Positions 17,237 through 27,474 of a DNA stretch of 64,000 nucleotides are shown here, piece by piece. The first letter of the stretch is position 1; every line of letters starts with the position of its first letter. The translations under genes were made by a program, and so were the position numbers. The notes under the pieces were generated by a model that worked only from the letters and a program-made list of their open reading frames with translations, was not told the origin of the DNA and did no database searches. Source of the stretch: Arcanobacterium phocae (GTDB lineage Bacteria; Actinomycetota; Actinomycetes; Actinomycetales; Actinomycetaceae); NCBI RefSeq assembly GCF_018913465.1, contig NZ_JABAPM010000002.1:124001-188000 (forward strand), given 5' to 3'.

Positions 17237-20200
17237 TTATTCAGTTACTAATGCGTTCTTACCCAGCAACACTCGCAGGTTAGAAAGCAGTGCTGGATTA
17301 GCATTTACTTTGAAACTATCATGTAGCTGGACAACAGTAGTTTTGCCTAGCTGGCGCACATGAACTCGAATCGGGGCCTTGCCTGGATACTGTTTGAGGA
17401 GATCGGCCAACTTGCTCATTAACTCCTGAGTAAGCATGCGCTCTGGAATTTGAATATCTAGTGGAGTGTCCTCAGCTATCCCAGCAAGCTGTGGAACTTT
17501 CATATCCATTGCATTCAGCTGAATGCCGCTGTCGCGAACAGACATACGTGCTTTAACCGTAACAACGGTGTCCGGCATCAGGAATTGCGATACTGACGAA
17601 TACGTTGCCGGGAAGAAGTTCACCTCGATAGATCCCGTGAAATCTTCGATGGTTGCGGTAGCCCACGTCTTGCCGTTCTTTTGCGAGATCCGAGTCTGTA
17701 CCGACGTGATCAGGCCAGCGACAGTCACTGTCTGGCCATCGACCGGATTCTCCTCATTCTGGATTCCCAAAATAGTATGATCAGCGACCCGATCAAGGAA
17801 TGCTTCTAAGCCGGAAAGCGGGTGATCAGAAACGTAAAGACCAAGCATGTCCCGCTCGATATTGAGTTTTTCTTTCTTATCCCATTCAGGCAGATCCGGA
17901 ATCTCTACGCTAAATGATTGTGCGATTGGGTTATCTTCGCCCAGACCGCCAAACAGATCAAACTGTCCGCCAGCTTCGTTCCGTTTCACTGGTAGCACTG
18001 CCTCGATAGCTTCTTCATAAATTGCCACCAAAGCCCTGCGGGAGTAGCCCAGCGAGTCGAAAGCTCCTGCTTTAATCAAACATTCAATAGCACGCTTGTT
18101 GAGTACAGCAGCCGGAACTTTATCAAGGAAATCCTGGAATGACGTGTACTCTCCCTTTTCTTGGCGTGCAGAAATAATTCCTTCGACGACGAGTTTTCCG
18201 ACGTTGCGCACTGAACTAAGCCCCACTCGGACTTCGTTGCCGACTGCAGAATACACGTCCATCGATTTATTGACATCTGGCACATTCACCCGAATCCCCA
18301 TGCGCCGAGTATCTGCCAGATAAGTTGCAACCTTTGTTTTATTGTTCTGGTTAGATGTCAGCAACGACGCCATGTACTCACTGGGATAATGAGCCTTAAG
18401 ATACGCAGTTTGATAGGTAACTAAAGCGTATGCTTCAGAATGCGATTTATTGAACGCATACTGCGCGAATGGCACCAAAATATCCCACAAGGTGTTGATC
18501 GCGTTGTCGGAGTACCCATTATCACGCATACCCTGAGCAAAACTCTTAAACTGCTTTTGCAGCACATCGGCTTTCTTCTTACCCATTGCCTTACGCAAAA
18601 GATCTGCCTGGCCTAGCGTAAAGCCCGCAAGTTTCTGAGCAATACGCATAACCTGTTCTTGGAACACAATCAGACCATGTGTCTTACCCAAAATGTCCTC
18701 AAGTGCTTCAGCAAGTTCAGGATGGATCGGTGTCTTTTCTTGTAGTCCGTTCTTACGCAACGCATAGTTCGTGTGCGAATTAGCACCCATTGGACCTGGA
18801 CGATATAGTGCCGAAACAGCCGAAATATCGGCAAAGGTGTCTGGCTTCATCTGTTTCAGCAATTGCCTCATGCCCGGAGAATCCAACTGGAAGATACCTA
18901 ATGTTTCAGCACGTGCAAGGAGATCATAGGTTTCTTTATCATCGAGTGGAATAGCATCAATATCCGGAGCTTCCTTACCGTTGTTGCGGATATTGGTGAG
19001 CGCTCCTTCGATCACGGTCAAGTTCGATAGCCCCAAGAAGTCCATCTTGACCAGTCCTAGTTCCTCACATTGTGGGTACTCGAACTGAGTAATGATCGCA
19101 CCGTCTTGCAATCGCTTCATGATAGGAATAACGTCCGTTAGCGCTATCGACGACATAATCACAGCACAGGCATGCACACCCGTTTGCCGCGTCATACCTT
19201 CTAAGCCCAATGCAAAATCAAAGACTCGCTTGGCTTCCGCATTAGAATCCACGAATTCACGGAACTCTCCGGCTTCGTTATACCTAGCCGCCTGCGGATT
19301 ATAAATATCCTTGACCGCAATCGACTTTCCTTGGACGTCCGGTGGCAGCGCCTTAGTAAGTTGGTCTCCCATCTGGAAGGGCATGCCTAAAACCCGCGCT
19401 GCGTCCTTCAACGCTTGCTTCGTTTTAATAGTGCCGTACGTGACCACCTGGGCGACTTTGTCCGCACCATATTTTTCTTCCACGTACCGGATGACTTCAT
19501 CACGACGACGATCGTCGAAGTCGACGTCGATATCCGGAAGAGAAACACGTTCCGGGTTCAAGAATCGTTCGAAGAGAAGATCGTGTTTGATCGGATCAAG
19601 CTGCGTAATTTCCAACGCATAAGCGACCATCGAGCCAGCTCCAGAGCCTCGGCCCGGTCCAACTCGAATGCCGTGTTCTTTAGCCCACTTGATGTAGTCG
19701 GAAACAACCAGGAAGTATCCCGGAAATCCCATCGAAGTGATGACGCCAACCTCGTAATCAGCTCGCTCTCGCACGTGTGCAGGAACTGATCCGTTGTAAC
19801 GCTTTAATAGGCCAGCTTCAACTTGGTTAATAAACCACGACGTCTCATCCTCGCCCGCCGGGACAGGGAAAGCAGGCATATAGCTAATGCCATCGGCAGT
19901 AGTCTGGAAAGATACATTACAACGCTCAGCAACAAGCAAAGTATTTTCAACAGCTTCGGGCAAGTCCTCGAACTGACGCCACATTTCTTCGGAAGACTTA
20001 ATGTAATAGCCGTCGCCATCAAATTTGAAGCGATCAGGATCCATCAAGGTTGAGCCAGAATTAATACAGAGCATCGCGTCCTGAATGTCTCGATCTTCGC
20101 GCTTAACATAATGCGAATCATTCGTTGCGATAAGTGGAGCGCCAATCATCCGAGCAATCTTTAACAGATCGTTTTGCACCCGACGTTCGATTTCCAAGCC

Positions 20201-20785
20201 GTGATCCATGACTTCGACAAAGAAATGGTCTTTGCCAAAAATGTCTTGGAGCTCCCCTGCAGCCTTGAGAGCTTCATCCCACTGCCCCAGCCGTAATCGC
20301 GTCTGAATCTCTCCAGAAGGGCATCCAGCCGTACCTATCAGGCCATCATGATACGTTTCCAGAAGCTCACGATCCATGCGCGGCCATTTCCCCATCTGGC
20401 CTTCCAACGATGCTAAGGAATTCATCCGAAACAAGTTATGCATTCCGGTATTGTTCTCGGAAAGCAGAGTCATATGGGTATAGGCACCACGAGCAGAGAC
20501 ATCATCTGAGCGTTGTGCCGGCGTGCCCCACAGCTGACGGGACTGATCAAAACGTGACGTTCCCGGCGTCATGTATGCTTCCAAACCAATAATCGGCTTA
20601 ATACCAGCTGCCGTAGCCGCTTTGTACATTTCGTAAGCGCCAAACAAATAGCCGTGATCGGTAATAGCCACAGCCGGCTGTTCTAACCGCGCAACTTCAG
20701 CTACCAGTTTATTGATTTTTGCTGCACCATCAAGCAGCGAATAATCAGTGTGAACGTGTAGGTGCGCAAAATCTTTTCCAGCCAT
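17237..20785 (-). CDS. dnaE: DNA polymerase III alpha subunit DnaE
   Basis: Replicative polymerase, about 1182 residues, the normal size of DnaE1. The PHP domain begins FAHLHVHTDYSLLDGAA; the palm has GPGRGSGAGSMVAYALEIT and the catalytic aspartates in SLPDIDVDFDDRRR; the C-terminal part has a helix-hairpin-helix and an OB fold (TVTVAGLITSVQT). The start ATG at 20785 (MAGKDFAHL) gives the family N-terminus; GTG at 20815 is an in-frame alternative, and neither has a strong Shine-Dalgarno. It ends at the terminator shared with the S4 gene. Confidence 0.96.
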   Translation of the reverse strand: MAGKDFAHLHVHTDYSLLDGAAKINKLVAEVARLEQPAVAITDHGYLFGAYEMYKAATAAGIKPIIGLEAYMTPGTSRFDQSRQLWGTPAQRSDDVSARGAYTHMTLLSENNTGMHNLFRMNSLASLEGQMGKWPRMDRELLETYHDGLIGTAGCPSGEIQTRLRLGQWDEALKAAGELQDIFGKDHFFVEVMDHGLEIERRVQNDLLKIARMIGAPLIATNDSHYVKREDRDIQDAMLCINSGSTLMDPDRFKFDGDGYYIKSSEEMWRQFEDLPEAVENTLLVAERCNVSFQTTADGISYMPAFPVPAGEDETSWFINQVEAGLLKRYNGSVPAHVRERADYEVGVITSMGFPGYFLVVSDYIKWAKEHGIRVGPGRGSGAGSMVAYALEITQLDPIKHDLLFERFLNPERVSLPDIDVDFDDRRRDEVIRYVEEKYGADKVAQVVTYGTIKTKQALKDAARVLGMPFQMGDQLTKALPPDVQGKSIAVKDIYNPQAARYNEAGEFREFVDSNAEAKRVFDFALGLEGMTRQTGVHACAVIMSSIALTDVIPIMKRLQDGAIITQFEYPQCEELGLVKMDFLGLSNLTVIEGALTNIRNNGKEAPDIDAIPLDDKETYDLLARAETLGIFQLDSPGMRQLLKQMKPDTFADISAVSALYRPGPMGANSHTNYALRKNGLQEKTPIHPELAEALEDILGKTHGLIVFQEQVMRIAQKLAGFTLGQADLLRKAMGKKKADVLQKQFKSFAQGMRDNGYSDNAINTLWDILVPFAQYAFNKSHSEAYALVTYQTAYLKAHYPSEYMASLLTSNQNNKTKVATYLADTRRMGIRVNVPDVNKSMDVYSAVGNEVRVGLSSVRNVGKLVVEGIISARQEKGEYTSFQDFLDKVPAAVLNKRAIECLIKAGAFDSLGYSRRALVAIYEEAIEAVLPVKRNEAGGQFDLFGGLGEDNPIAQSFSVEIPDLPEWDKKEKLNIERDMLGLYVSDHPLSGLEAFLDRVADHTILGIQNEENPVDGQTVTVAGLITSVQTRISQKNGKTWATATIEDFTGSIEVNFFPATYSSVSQFLMPDTVVTVKARMSVRDSGIQLNAMDMKVPQLAGIAEDTPLDIQIPERMLTQELMSKLADLLKQYPGKAPIRVHVRQLGKTTVVQLHDSFKVNANPALLSNLRVLLGKNALVTE

Positions 20786-20824
20786 GGCATCTAGTCTAAT
20801 GACTGCATCCACCACATGTCTGGT

Positions 20825-21301
20825 TCATTGACGTTGAAATTCGCACACGCTAAAAACACGGCTCATCAGTTTATGCTCAATTCCAGCATCCAGAACAATG
20901 TCATCAGACTCAATAACATAACCTAAATGCTCATAGAAACCAATAGCCGCACGCTGAGCAAACAAATAAATCGTCACCAAACCCTGAGAGCTAAACTCAG
21001 ATAACGCCAGCCCAGCGAGCTCAGACATGACTGCTTCGCCAATTCCGCCACCACGGAATTCACGTTTAACCGCCACTCTACCGATGTGTACTCGTCCGTC
21101 GTCATCCCGGAAAATCCGTCCCGTTCCAATGACGCGCTGTTCGTCGTCTAGCACTGCCACATGAAACGTTCCGCTTGCTGTGTCTATCTGATCTTTTTCG
21201 AGCTCAACTGGCACATTCTGTTCACAAACGAATACTTCGAGGCGCAACGCAAGCACCGAAGACAAATCGTCATTGCCACTCAAATGCTTAATCACGGTCA
21301 C
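20825..21301 (-). CDS. GNAT-family N-acetyltransferase
   Basis: A 158-residue single GNAT domain that transfers an acetyl group from acetyl-CoA. The N-terminus ([15 protein letters not shown]) resembles the ElaA/YjcF group; the CoA-binding loop is [22 protein letters not shown] and the C-terminal [12 protein letters not shown] is typical. The acceptor cannot be told. The GTG start at 21301 overlaps the stop of the pseudouridine synthase gene (GTGA), so it is translated from the same message. Confidence 0.88.
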   Translation of the reverse strand: MTVIKHLSGNDDLSSVLALRLEVFVCEQNVPVELEKDQIDTASGTFHVAVLDDEQRVIGTGRIFRDDDGRVHIGRVAVKREFRGGGIGEAVMSELAGLALSEFSSQGLVTIYLFAQRAAIGFYEHLGYVIESDDIVLDAGIEHKLMSRVFSVCEFQRQ

Positions 21302-22221
21302 AGGGTGCCGTTCCTCATCTGGTTGAGGGCGGATTGCAGATCTGCTGGATACCGAGATTCAACCTCTACGTAGTGTCCAGTACGCGGATGATCAAACCCG
21401 AGCCGAACAGCGTGGAGCCACTGCCGATCCAAGCCCAGTCGTTCAGATAACCTCGGATCAGCACCGTACATATCATCACCCACACATGGATGCTTCAACG
21501 CACTCATATGCACCCTAATTTGATGGGTACGTCCCGTTTCAAGATGAACTTCTAACAGGCTCGCGCCAGCCATTGCTTCGATAGTGTCATAATGCGTGAC
21601 CGAGTGCTTACCATCAGCACGCACACTCATCTTCCACTGATGACGATGGTCTCGTGCAATTGGAGCCTCCACAGTTCCGCGCATGGGATCCGGATGGCCC
21701 TGTACTAAAGCATGGTAGATTTTTGTAACTGTCCGATCCCGAAAAGCTCGCTTGAGCATAGTATAAGCAAGCTCGGATTTAGCAACTACCATTGCTCCCG
21801 TTGTACCTACATCGAGCCGATGTACAATCCCCATCCGCTCTTGCGGACCTGACGTTGACAAGCGAACTCCACTAGCTAATAGGGCTCCCAACACGTTTGG
21901 TCCGTCAAAGTTGTGCGATGCATGAGCAGCCACACCAGCTGGTTTATCGACGATGATAATGTCCTCATCTTCGTACAGGATCCCCATACCCTCTACTGGC
22001 GTAAGCTCGGGCTCTGTCGATGGCGGAGCCGGAATAGAGACTTCAGCTATCGTGCCAGCTATAGCACGATCTGATTTTCCAGGAGCTTTGCCATCAACTA
22101 GTACGTCGCCAGAAAGAATAAGGTCCACTATTTTTGACCGCGAAAGTCCGGTCATCTTTGCTAGCGCAGCATCAAGACGCTCGCCCGCGAATCCATCGGG
22201 GATAAAGTAGGTATGCGTCAT
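21298..22221 (-). CDS. RluD-like 23S rRNA pseudouridine synthase
   Basis: A 307-residue RluA/RluD family enzyme, which converts uridine to pseudouridine in large-subunit rRNA. An N-terminal S4 domain ([19 protein letters not shown]) precedes the catalytic [15 protein letters not shown], whose Asp is the nucleophile, and the C-terminal [13 protein letters not shown]. The start ATG overlaps the lspA stop by four bases. Placement after lspA is common in actinobacteria. RluD is the likely subtype, but the exact target sites are not readable from sequence. Confidence 0.93.
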   Translation of the reverse strand: MTHTYFIPDGFAGERLDAALAKMTGLSRSKIVDLILSGDVLVDGKAPGKSDRAIAGTIAEVSIPAPPSTEPELTPVEGMGILYEDEDIIIVDKPAGVAAHASHNFDGPNVLGALLASGVRLSTSGPQERMGIVHRLDVGTTGAMVVAKSELAYTMLKRAFRDRTVTKIYHALVQGHPDPMRGTVEAPIARDHRHQWKMSVRADGKHSVTHYDTIEAMAGASLLEVHLETGRTHQIRVHMSALKHPCVGDDMYGADPRLSERLGLDRQWLHAVRLGFDHPRTGHYVEVESRYPADLQSALNQMRNGTL

Positions 22222-22718
22222 TCCTGCTCCGTATCCTCAGTAAGAGTCGGTGCTGTATCCGTCTTAATTATCTCTATAAGGATGAGAACACCAAAACCTG
22301 CCACAAGCGCAATATCTGCAATGTTACCGATGAACCAGTCCGAATACTGAATAAAATCAATGACGTGCCCTCGCGCGAATCCTGGCGGACGCACAAAACG
22401 ATCAATAAGGTTACCTAGAGCTCCACCCCAGATAACTGCGGCAGTGTAAAGAAGCGACGCAGTGTGCAACCGGCGGATAAAAAACAGTGCACCTACGACG
22501 AAAATAGTACCGAGTATGGTGAAGACCCAAGTCGCATTATCAAGAAATGAGAAAGCTGCTCCGGGATTAAAGACTAGATGCAAACTAATAAAGTCACCGA
22601 TAACTGGAATCGTTTGTCCGTCAGATAATGCGGTAAGCGCCCAGATTTTAGACAACTGATCAACAAGGACAACAACTGCTGCGATAAACGCTGCCAACAC
22701 AAGATTCTTTTTCGTCAC
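22218..22718 (-). CDS. lspA: Lipoprotein signal peptidase LspA
   Basis: Membrane aspartyl protease that cuts the signal peptide of prolipoproteins; MglB and ZnuA in this window are expected substrates. It is 166 residues with four membrane helices. The two catalytic aspartates are in GNLIDRF and [11 protein letters not shown], and [10 protein letters not shown] is conserved. The start is GTG at 22718 with only a weak Shine-Dalgarno. It precedes the pseudouridine synthase with an ATGA overlap. Confidence 0.95.
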   Translation of the reverse strand: MTKKNLVLAAFIAAVVVLVDQLSKIWALTALSDGQTIPVIGDFISLHLVFNPGAAFSFLDNATWVFTILGTIFVVGALFFIRRLHTASLLYTAAVIWGGALGNLIDRFVRPPGFARGHVIDFIQYSDWFIGNIADIALVAGFGVLILIEIIKTDTAPTLTEDTEQE

Positions 22719-22747
22719 CTAGTGATTCTAACAAAGGATTAGTGCAT

Positions 22748-22789
22748 ATATTAGTGGTGCCGGCACAATCGCACCGGCACCACTAATAT
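22748..22789 (-). terminator. Strong hairpin after divIVA
   Basis: A perfect 16-bp stem (ATATTAGTGGTGCCGG with its complement) and 10-base loop lie between the divIVA stop and the lspA start. The long stem suggests termination or mRNA end protection; the tail is only moderately T-rich. Confidence 0.75.
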
Positions 22790-22797
22790 CAAAAGGA

Positions 22798-23379
22798 TTA
22801 CTGCTGGTTGGAATCGACGTTGTGTAGCAACGACTCCAAGTAGCTCTTGAGACGAGTGCGGTAGTCGCGCTCGAAATCGCGGAGTTCAGCAATCTTGCGT
22901 TCAATAAGAGAACGCTCTTCTTCAAGCTTGGTAAGAGTACGGTTGTGAATGTCCTCAGCTTCAGTGACGATACGAACCTTCTCAGCTTCGCCTTCAGCGA
23001 TCAACCGTTCATTTTCTGCCTTGCCATCAGCAACGAACTTATCATGCAATTGCTTTGCCATAGCCAAAACAGATGTTGCCTGCGAAGCCTCATCGTTTGC
23101 ACTAATCGGAGCTAATGCGGCGGTGGCAGTAGCGTCAGATGGTGCTGCAGCTGCAGCCTGTGGCTGAGCAAGTCCTTGAGCATTTTCAAGTTCAGTCACT
23201 CGAGCCTGAGCGCGAGCTAGCTTCTCTTCCAGTTCTGCTTTCTCAGCAGTGAGCTTTGCGATCGTCTCGGCGACTTCATCAAGGAAAAAGTCGACATCAT
23301 CCTGATCGTAGCCTTCCGCGACGGAAGCGGGCTCCTTGAACTGCTTGTTCACAACATCCTGTTCAGTAAGCTGAGCCAT
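22798..23379 (-). CDS. divIVA: Polar growth protein DivIVA/Wag31
   Basis: Coiled-coil scaffold that marks curved membrane and poles and directs wall growth in actinobacteria. It is 193 residues. The N-terminal membrane-binding domain contains VVNKQFKEPASVAEGYDQDDVDFFLDEV; coiled coils follow at about 38-70 and 115-185, separated by an Ala/Pro/Gln linker. The start ATG at 23379 has GAGGTG upstream. A 175-bp AT-rich gap upstream probably holds its own promoter, and a strong hairpin follows. Confidence 0.95.
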   Translation of the reverse strand: MAQLTEQDVVNKQFKEPASVAEGYDQDDVDFFLDEVAETIAKLTAEKAELEEKLARAQARVTELENAQGLAQPQAAAAAPSDATATAALAPISANDEASQATSVLAMAKQLHDKFVADGKAENERLIAEGEAEKVRIVTEAEDIHNRTLTKLEEERSLIERKIAELRDFERDYRTRLKSYLESLLHNVDSNQQ

Positions 23380-23554
23380 TATTCACCTCGTTTATAAATT
23401 CACGTACTCCGTATTGAGTATCTACCACGATAGATTACTAGAGGAACCTGCCTAGAGGGTAATTTAGAATCAATTTCATAACTTTTTCATAAAGAAATAG
23501 GTCATTCCCCCCATAAAAAACTTTAAATATAGGTAGAAATACCCAAGATCCTGA

Positions 23555-23848
23555 TCATAATAAGCTAATCGCGATATTTTGAATAAGTCGCACTGCAACA
23601 AACACCAGGATGAATCCTAAATCTAGGGCTATCCCGCCTAGCCGAAGCGGAGGTATTATTCGGTTAACTGCCCGCAACGGAGGATCTGTTAAGAAGTAGA
23701 TGGCATTGACAACCAGGAGCACCACTCCTTCTGGACGCCAATCGCGCACTAACGTCAGACCTAGATCAACGATGACGCGTCCAAAGAGGACAAAGGTATA
23801 GATACTACAAAGGTAGATAATGGAGAGAAGGAAATACGACATTATCAC
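23555..23848 (-). CDS. YggT-family membrane protein
   Basis: A 97-residue membrane protein with two hydrophobic helices, of the YggT family found beside sepF in many Gram-positive bacteria. The signature DPPLRAVNRIIPPLRLGGIALDL matches the family. Its function is not settled; context suggests a link to division or envelope. It starts at 23848 (or 23842, MSYF), overlapping the sepF stop. Confidence 0.88.
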   Translation of the reverse strand: MIMSYFLLSIIYLCSIYTFVLFGRVIVDLGLTLVRDWRPEGVVLLVVNAIYFLTDPPLRAVNRIIPPLRLGGIALDLGFILVFVAVRLIQNIAISLL

Positions 23849-24258
23849 CCGAAGTTATGTGGTTCGTCAGCACCCATTGAATCCAGCTTGACTGAATGCG
23901 GAGTTAGCAGGAAAACATCTTCTGAAATTCTCGAGAAAGCTCCCTCAAGCCCAAAAACGAGACCAAGAGCAAAATCAACGATTCGCTTACGATCGTCATT
24001 GTTGGCATCAGAAAGGTTTAAGATTACCGGCAGACCTTGACGATATTCAGTAGCAAAATCTTTAACGCCCTTAAAATCAGTCACCCACACTGTAACAATA
24101 CGAGCAACTTCAGGAACAGAAGGAATCGAATGCACCGGAGCTAACTGCGAATCATCTTCTTCATAGTAGTTGTCATCCGAATACTGATCGTACGCTTCAA
24201 ATTCGCCATCTTCTTCATAGGGCGTTGCCTTAGCTGTGATCCGCTCAAAGATTCCCAT
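23845..24258 (-). CDS. sepF: Cell division protein SepF
   Basis: Membrane anchor for FtsZ that replaces FtsA in actinobacteria. It is 137 residues: a short amphipathic N-terminal helix (MGIFERITAK), an acidic linker, then the SepF domain with LPVILNLSDANNDDRKRIVDFALGLVFGLEGAFSRI. The start ATG at 24258 has AAGGAG upstream. No ftsA is seen in the cluster, which fits this role. Confidence 0.94.
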   Translation of the reverse strand: MGIFERITAKATPYEEDGEFEAYDQYSDDNYYEEDDSQLAPVHSIPSVPEVARIVTVWVTDFKGVKDFATEYRQGLPVILNLSDANNDDRKRIVDFALGLVFGLEGAFSRISEDVFLLTPHSVKLDSMGADEPHNFG

Positions 24259-24314
24259 GTTGCTCTCCTTTGTTCCGCTTCTTCCCTAAAGCTATGCTTA
24301 AATACTTCAAAAAC

Positions 24315-25145
24315 CTAGTATTTTGTAGGTGTGTCGTGTGGTTTATATGAGATCACTCCCGCAAACCGACCAGCCTGTTCCCCACGCTTGGAAGCAACTC
24401 GATGCGAAAAATACAGATCATTCTCATAAGTGCACTCACTATCCACTAGTACACTGTTAATCCCCAGCTGATGTGCTTGCGCTACACCTCCAGCAGTCAT
24501 GTCTATCCCACGAGTACCCCAGCGTGTATCGCACTGAGCTTCAGGTATCGACGATTGATAAACGTCTTGAGACACTTCGTAACAGCGCGCACAGATATGC
24601 GGGCCAAATCGAACATCAATATTTTCGGCACGTGATCCTCGATCAAGAAACATCTTTAATGCTTTAGCAAGGATCTGCCTCTCCATCCCTCTTCGTCCCA
24701 TATGGACGGCGGCAATCCGTTCTTCCTGACGATCGGCTATGAGGACCGGAACACAGTCAGCCACCATCACAGCCAACGCAAGACCAGTTGCCGGAACAGC
24801 TTCCGGCTCTAAGAAAATTCCATCGGCTTTCCCCACAGTAAGAAAACCATACTCGTCTACCGCCAGCTCCACAGGATCGCAGCCCCCTATAGAGTGAATA
24901 TGGCTGCCATGCACTTGCTCCATCCACACCAGCGGCATCCCAATATAATCTTCGAGCCGATGACGATTACACACCACTCGTTCTGGATTGTCTCCCACAT
25001 GAAATCCCAGATTCGCACTCTGGTAAGATCCGCATGAAACTCCGCCATGCACAGTAGTAAATCCCGCTTTAATATTGGATGTTATCTCATCAAACATAGT
25101 TGGCTCATTCATAGGAATATGAGGAAGAGGCTGCACTACGCCCAA
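24315..25145 (-). CDS. pgeF: PgeF/YfiH (LACC1-like) purine nucleoside phosphorylase family protein
   Basis: Member of the YfiH/YlmD family; relatives act on purine nucleosides and one prevents wall errors by removing misincorporated serine. It is 276 residues from TTG at 25145, which has GGAGG 10 bases upstream; ATG at 25112 is an alternative. Zinc-site residues are visible in MEQVHGSHIH, VADCVPVLIAD, AVHMGRRGM and GPHICARCYEV. The usual AGWRG is MGRRG here, keeping the His. It lies directly after ftsZ, the common position for this gene. Confidence 0.88.
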   Translation of the reverse strand: MGVVQPLPHIPMNEPTMFDEITSNIKAGFTTVHGGVSCGSYQSANLGFHVGDNPERVVCNRHRLEDYIGMPLVWMEQVHGSHIHSIGGCDPVELAVDEYGFLTVGKADGIFLEPEAVPATGLALAVMVADCVPVLIADRQEERIAAVHMGRRGMERQILAKALKMFLDRGSRAENIDVRFGPHICARCYEVSQDVYQSSIPEAQCDTRWGTRGIDMTAGGVAQAHQLGINSVLVDSECTYENDLYFSHRVASKRGEQAGRFAGVISYKPHDTPTKY

Positions 25146-25182
25146 CGCAATGCAGCCTCCACAGTTGGAAACTTGAAACAGC

Positions 25183-26394
25183 TTAGTTGCCGTTTACGAG
25201 GAAATCTGGAATATCAAGGTCTGGACGACGGTTAAACTTTTCTTCTTCCAAAGTTGGCGGGACGTCTAACGACGTCGGCGCCTGCGGCACGACTGGAGCA
25301 ACTGGCTCTTGCGGAGCAGGAGCAGGCGCCGGCGTAGCAACCGGAGTAGCAGGCTTCTCAACATGCGCCACTGGCTCGGTCATAACATGCTTTGCACGCG
25401 TTTCCTGTTGCACTTCGCCAGGAGTACGCTTCTGTGTTTGAGCAAGAAGATAATCGTTTTCCTGATCGAAACCAGCAGCAATGACAGTCAACCGGACTTC
25501 ATCGCCAACGTTGTCATCAATCGTGACACCCACAATGATGTTGGCGTCATCAGCTACGGATTCTTTGATCAGGTCGGAGGCTTGTGCTAGCTCGTATAGG
25601 CCGAAGCTTTCTGAAACGGTGTAAGCCAACAGAACACCGCGGGCGCCATCAATCCGGGCTTCAAGTAGTGGCGAAGAAATAGCCATCTCCGCGGCACGCA
25701 TTGCACGATCTTCGCCAGTAGCGACACCAATTCCCATTAGTGCGGTGCCAGCGTCCTTCATAATTGCTTTTACATCAGCAAAATCGAGGTTGACCAGACC
25801 CGGCTTAGTAATGAGATCCGAAATTCCTTGAACACCGGAACGTAGGACTTGATCAGCTAAGCGATAAGCTTCGATAATCGACAACGATTCTTCTGAAATC
25901 TGCAAGAGTCGATCATTGGGGATAACAATCAGAGTATCAACTGCTTCGCGGAGAGCAGCAATACCCGAATCCGCATTATTTGCCCGCTGACGGCCCTCAA
26001 AAGTGAATGGCCGGGTAACAACGCCGATGGTCAGCGCACCTAAATCACGCGAGATCTGTGCAACAACTGGAGCAGCACCAGTTCCGGTGCCACCGCCTTC
26101 ACCAGCCGTCACAAAAACCATATCGGCGTCTTTAAGCGTCTCCTGGATGGTATCGGCGTTTTCTTCGGCAGCCCGGCGTCCCACCGTCGGGTCAGCACCA
26201 GCGCCAAGACCATTAGAAATATCACGACCGATATCGAGTTTTGTTTCAGCTTCGGATTTTGCCAGACTCTGGTTGTCAGTATTTACTGCAACAAAATCAA
26301 CGCCAACAAGACCGTCTTGCACCATGCGATCAACAGCGTTAACTCCGCCTCCACCAACACCAACAACTTTGATGTTTGCGTTGCTATTAAACAT
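25183..26394 (-). CDS. ftsZ: Cell division GTPase FtsZ
   Basis: Tubulin-like GTPase that builds the division ring, about 403 residues. The GTP signature GEGGGTGTGAAP, the VGVGGGGVNAVDRM loop and NLDFADVKAIM synergy loop are intact. After a Pro/Ala/Val-rich linker the C-terminal peptide ends DLDIPDFLVNGN, the conserved docking tail for SepF/FtsW. Starts: ATG 26394 (MFNSNANIK) with AAGGG 11 bases upstream, or ATG 26403, too close to it. Confidence 0.96.
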   Translation of the reverse strand: MFNSNANIKVVGVGGGGVNAVDRMVQDGLVGVDFVAVNTDNQSLAKSEAETKLDIGRDISNGLGAGADPTVGRRAAEENADTIQETLKDADMVFVTAGEGGGTGTGAAPVVAQISRDLGALTIGVVTRPFTFEGRQRANNADSGIAALREAVDTLIVIPNDRLLQISEESLSIIEAYRLADQVLRSGVQGISDLITKPGLVNLDFADVKAIMKDAGTALMGIGVATGEDRAMRAAEMAISSPLLEARIDGARGVLLAYTVSESFGLYELAQASDLIKESVADDANIIVGVTIDDNVGDEVRLTVIAAGFDQENDYLLAQTQKRTPGEVQQETRAKHVMTEPVAHVEKPATPVATPAPAPAPQEPVAPVVPQAPTSLDVPPTLEEEKFNRRPDLDIPDFLVNGN

Positions 26395-26420
26395 ATTTCT
26401 CATTTCCCTTATCGGAAACC

Positions 26421-26435
26421 TCAAGTCAAACTTGA
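26421..26435. promoter_or_regulatory. Inverted repeat in ftsZ leader
   Basis: TCAAGT and ACTTGA, 3 bases apart, lie about 27 bases upstream of the ftsZ start. It could be a small mRNA hairpin next to the ribosome site or a protein-binding dyad. Confidence 0.35.
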
Positions 26436-26514
26436 AGTTTTAAGCTTCCAACCTCGCGCAAAAGTTAGAGAATTATCGACCCAGTTGCAACACCCTAGAC
26501 GGTGTGTTGCAAAA

Positions 26515-27474
26515 TTAGTTACTCGTCACTGGCGCATTTGGTGCCGATATATCAATAAATTTTGCCTCTAAACCGAGTAATGAAGCTAAAATCTTGGCTT
26601 TGCGCTCATTTTCTTCAGATTTACCCCACGCCACTGTTCGTCCATCAGTTAGCGTTAACTGAACCATCTGATGCTGGTCGATACTCAGTTGAGAAATCGT
26701 TGCCCGAAAATCATCTGGTAACGCGTCAAGCACACTCATCACCGCCGTCATAGCGTCCTTACGATCAATATCTTCCGGAAAACCTTTGATCTTCGGTAAG
26801 GATGCCAATTGATCCGATGGAACTGTGAGCTTTGTTCCATCTTGAGCAATTCCCTGGCACTCCTCCCCATCAACTACGCATGCAACTGGCACATGGGCTA
26901 CCACATCGAATGCTAGCCTATTGGGGAAGCGATACACCGACGAAATCCTATCCACTTCGGCAATAGTGTTCTCCACATCTGCTTGAAGCTTCTCGTCATC
27001 AAATAACAGAACATGCTCACCATTGTGCGATTTCAGCACATCAGCTAGTTTGTTCTTATCGACAATGGAATTGTCAGCTAAACCGCGAATGTCTCCCACA
27101 TGATATTCATAGGCAAACAATGGCGAAAACAAAATTATCCACAAAATAAGCAGAAATCCACTCACTGCGCCTAGCACGTATCCAGATTGTTTGAGGCGAA
27201 TACGACGACGCTCCGCACGACGCTCTTGACGTCGTTCGCTTAACTCGACTGGCCGCACAGCTGGTTTTAGATCTTCGACATTCGAATGCTCATCGATAAT
27301 CGGCTCGATGTCATCCTCGACGTCGATATAATCCTCAGTATCAACTAATGCAGTAGGAACAACATCCTGCGCAAAATCTCGCATCTCGTTGATTGGCGCT
27401 ACTCCGCCCTGAGCTTGTTCTGACTTCGAGTTTGCCAACTTCCTCGGTTTGCGTGGTTTCCCTGGCGTTCTCAT
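26515..27474 (-). CDS. ftsQ: Division protein FtsQ/DivIB
   Basis: Bitopic divisome protein, 319 residues. A long basic/acidic cytoplasmic tail (~1-97) is followed by one membrane helix (YVLGAVSGFLLILWIILF), then a POTRA domain beginning EYHVGDIRGLADNSIVDKNKL, and the FtsQ domain (VYRFPNRLAFDVVAHVPVA). The start ATG overlaps the murC stop by four bases. It links FtsI/FtsW to the ring. Confidence 0.92.
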   Translation of the reverse strand: MRTPGKPRKPRKLANSKSEQAQGGVAPINEMRDFAQDVVPTALVDTEDYIDVEDDIEPIIDEHSNVEDLKPAVRPVELSERRQERRAERRRIRLKQSGYVLGAVSGFLLILWIILFSPLFAYEYHVGDIRGLADNSIVDKNKLADVLKSHNGEHVLLFDDEKLQADVENTIAEVDRISSVYRFPNRLAFDVVAHVPVACVVDGEECQGIAQDGTKLTVPSDQLASLPKIKGFPEDIDRKDAMTAVMSVLDALPDDFRATISQLSIDQHQMVQLTLTDGRTVAWGKSEENERKAKILASLLGLEAKFIDISAPNAPVTSN

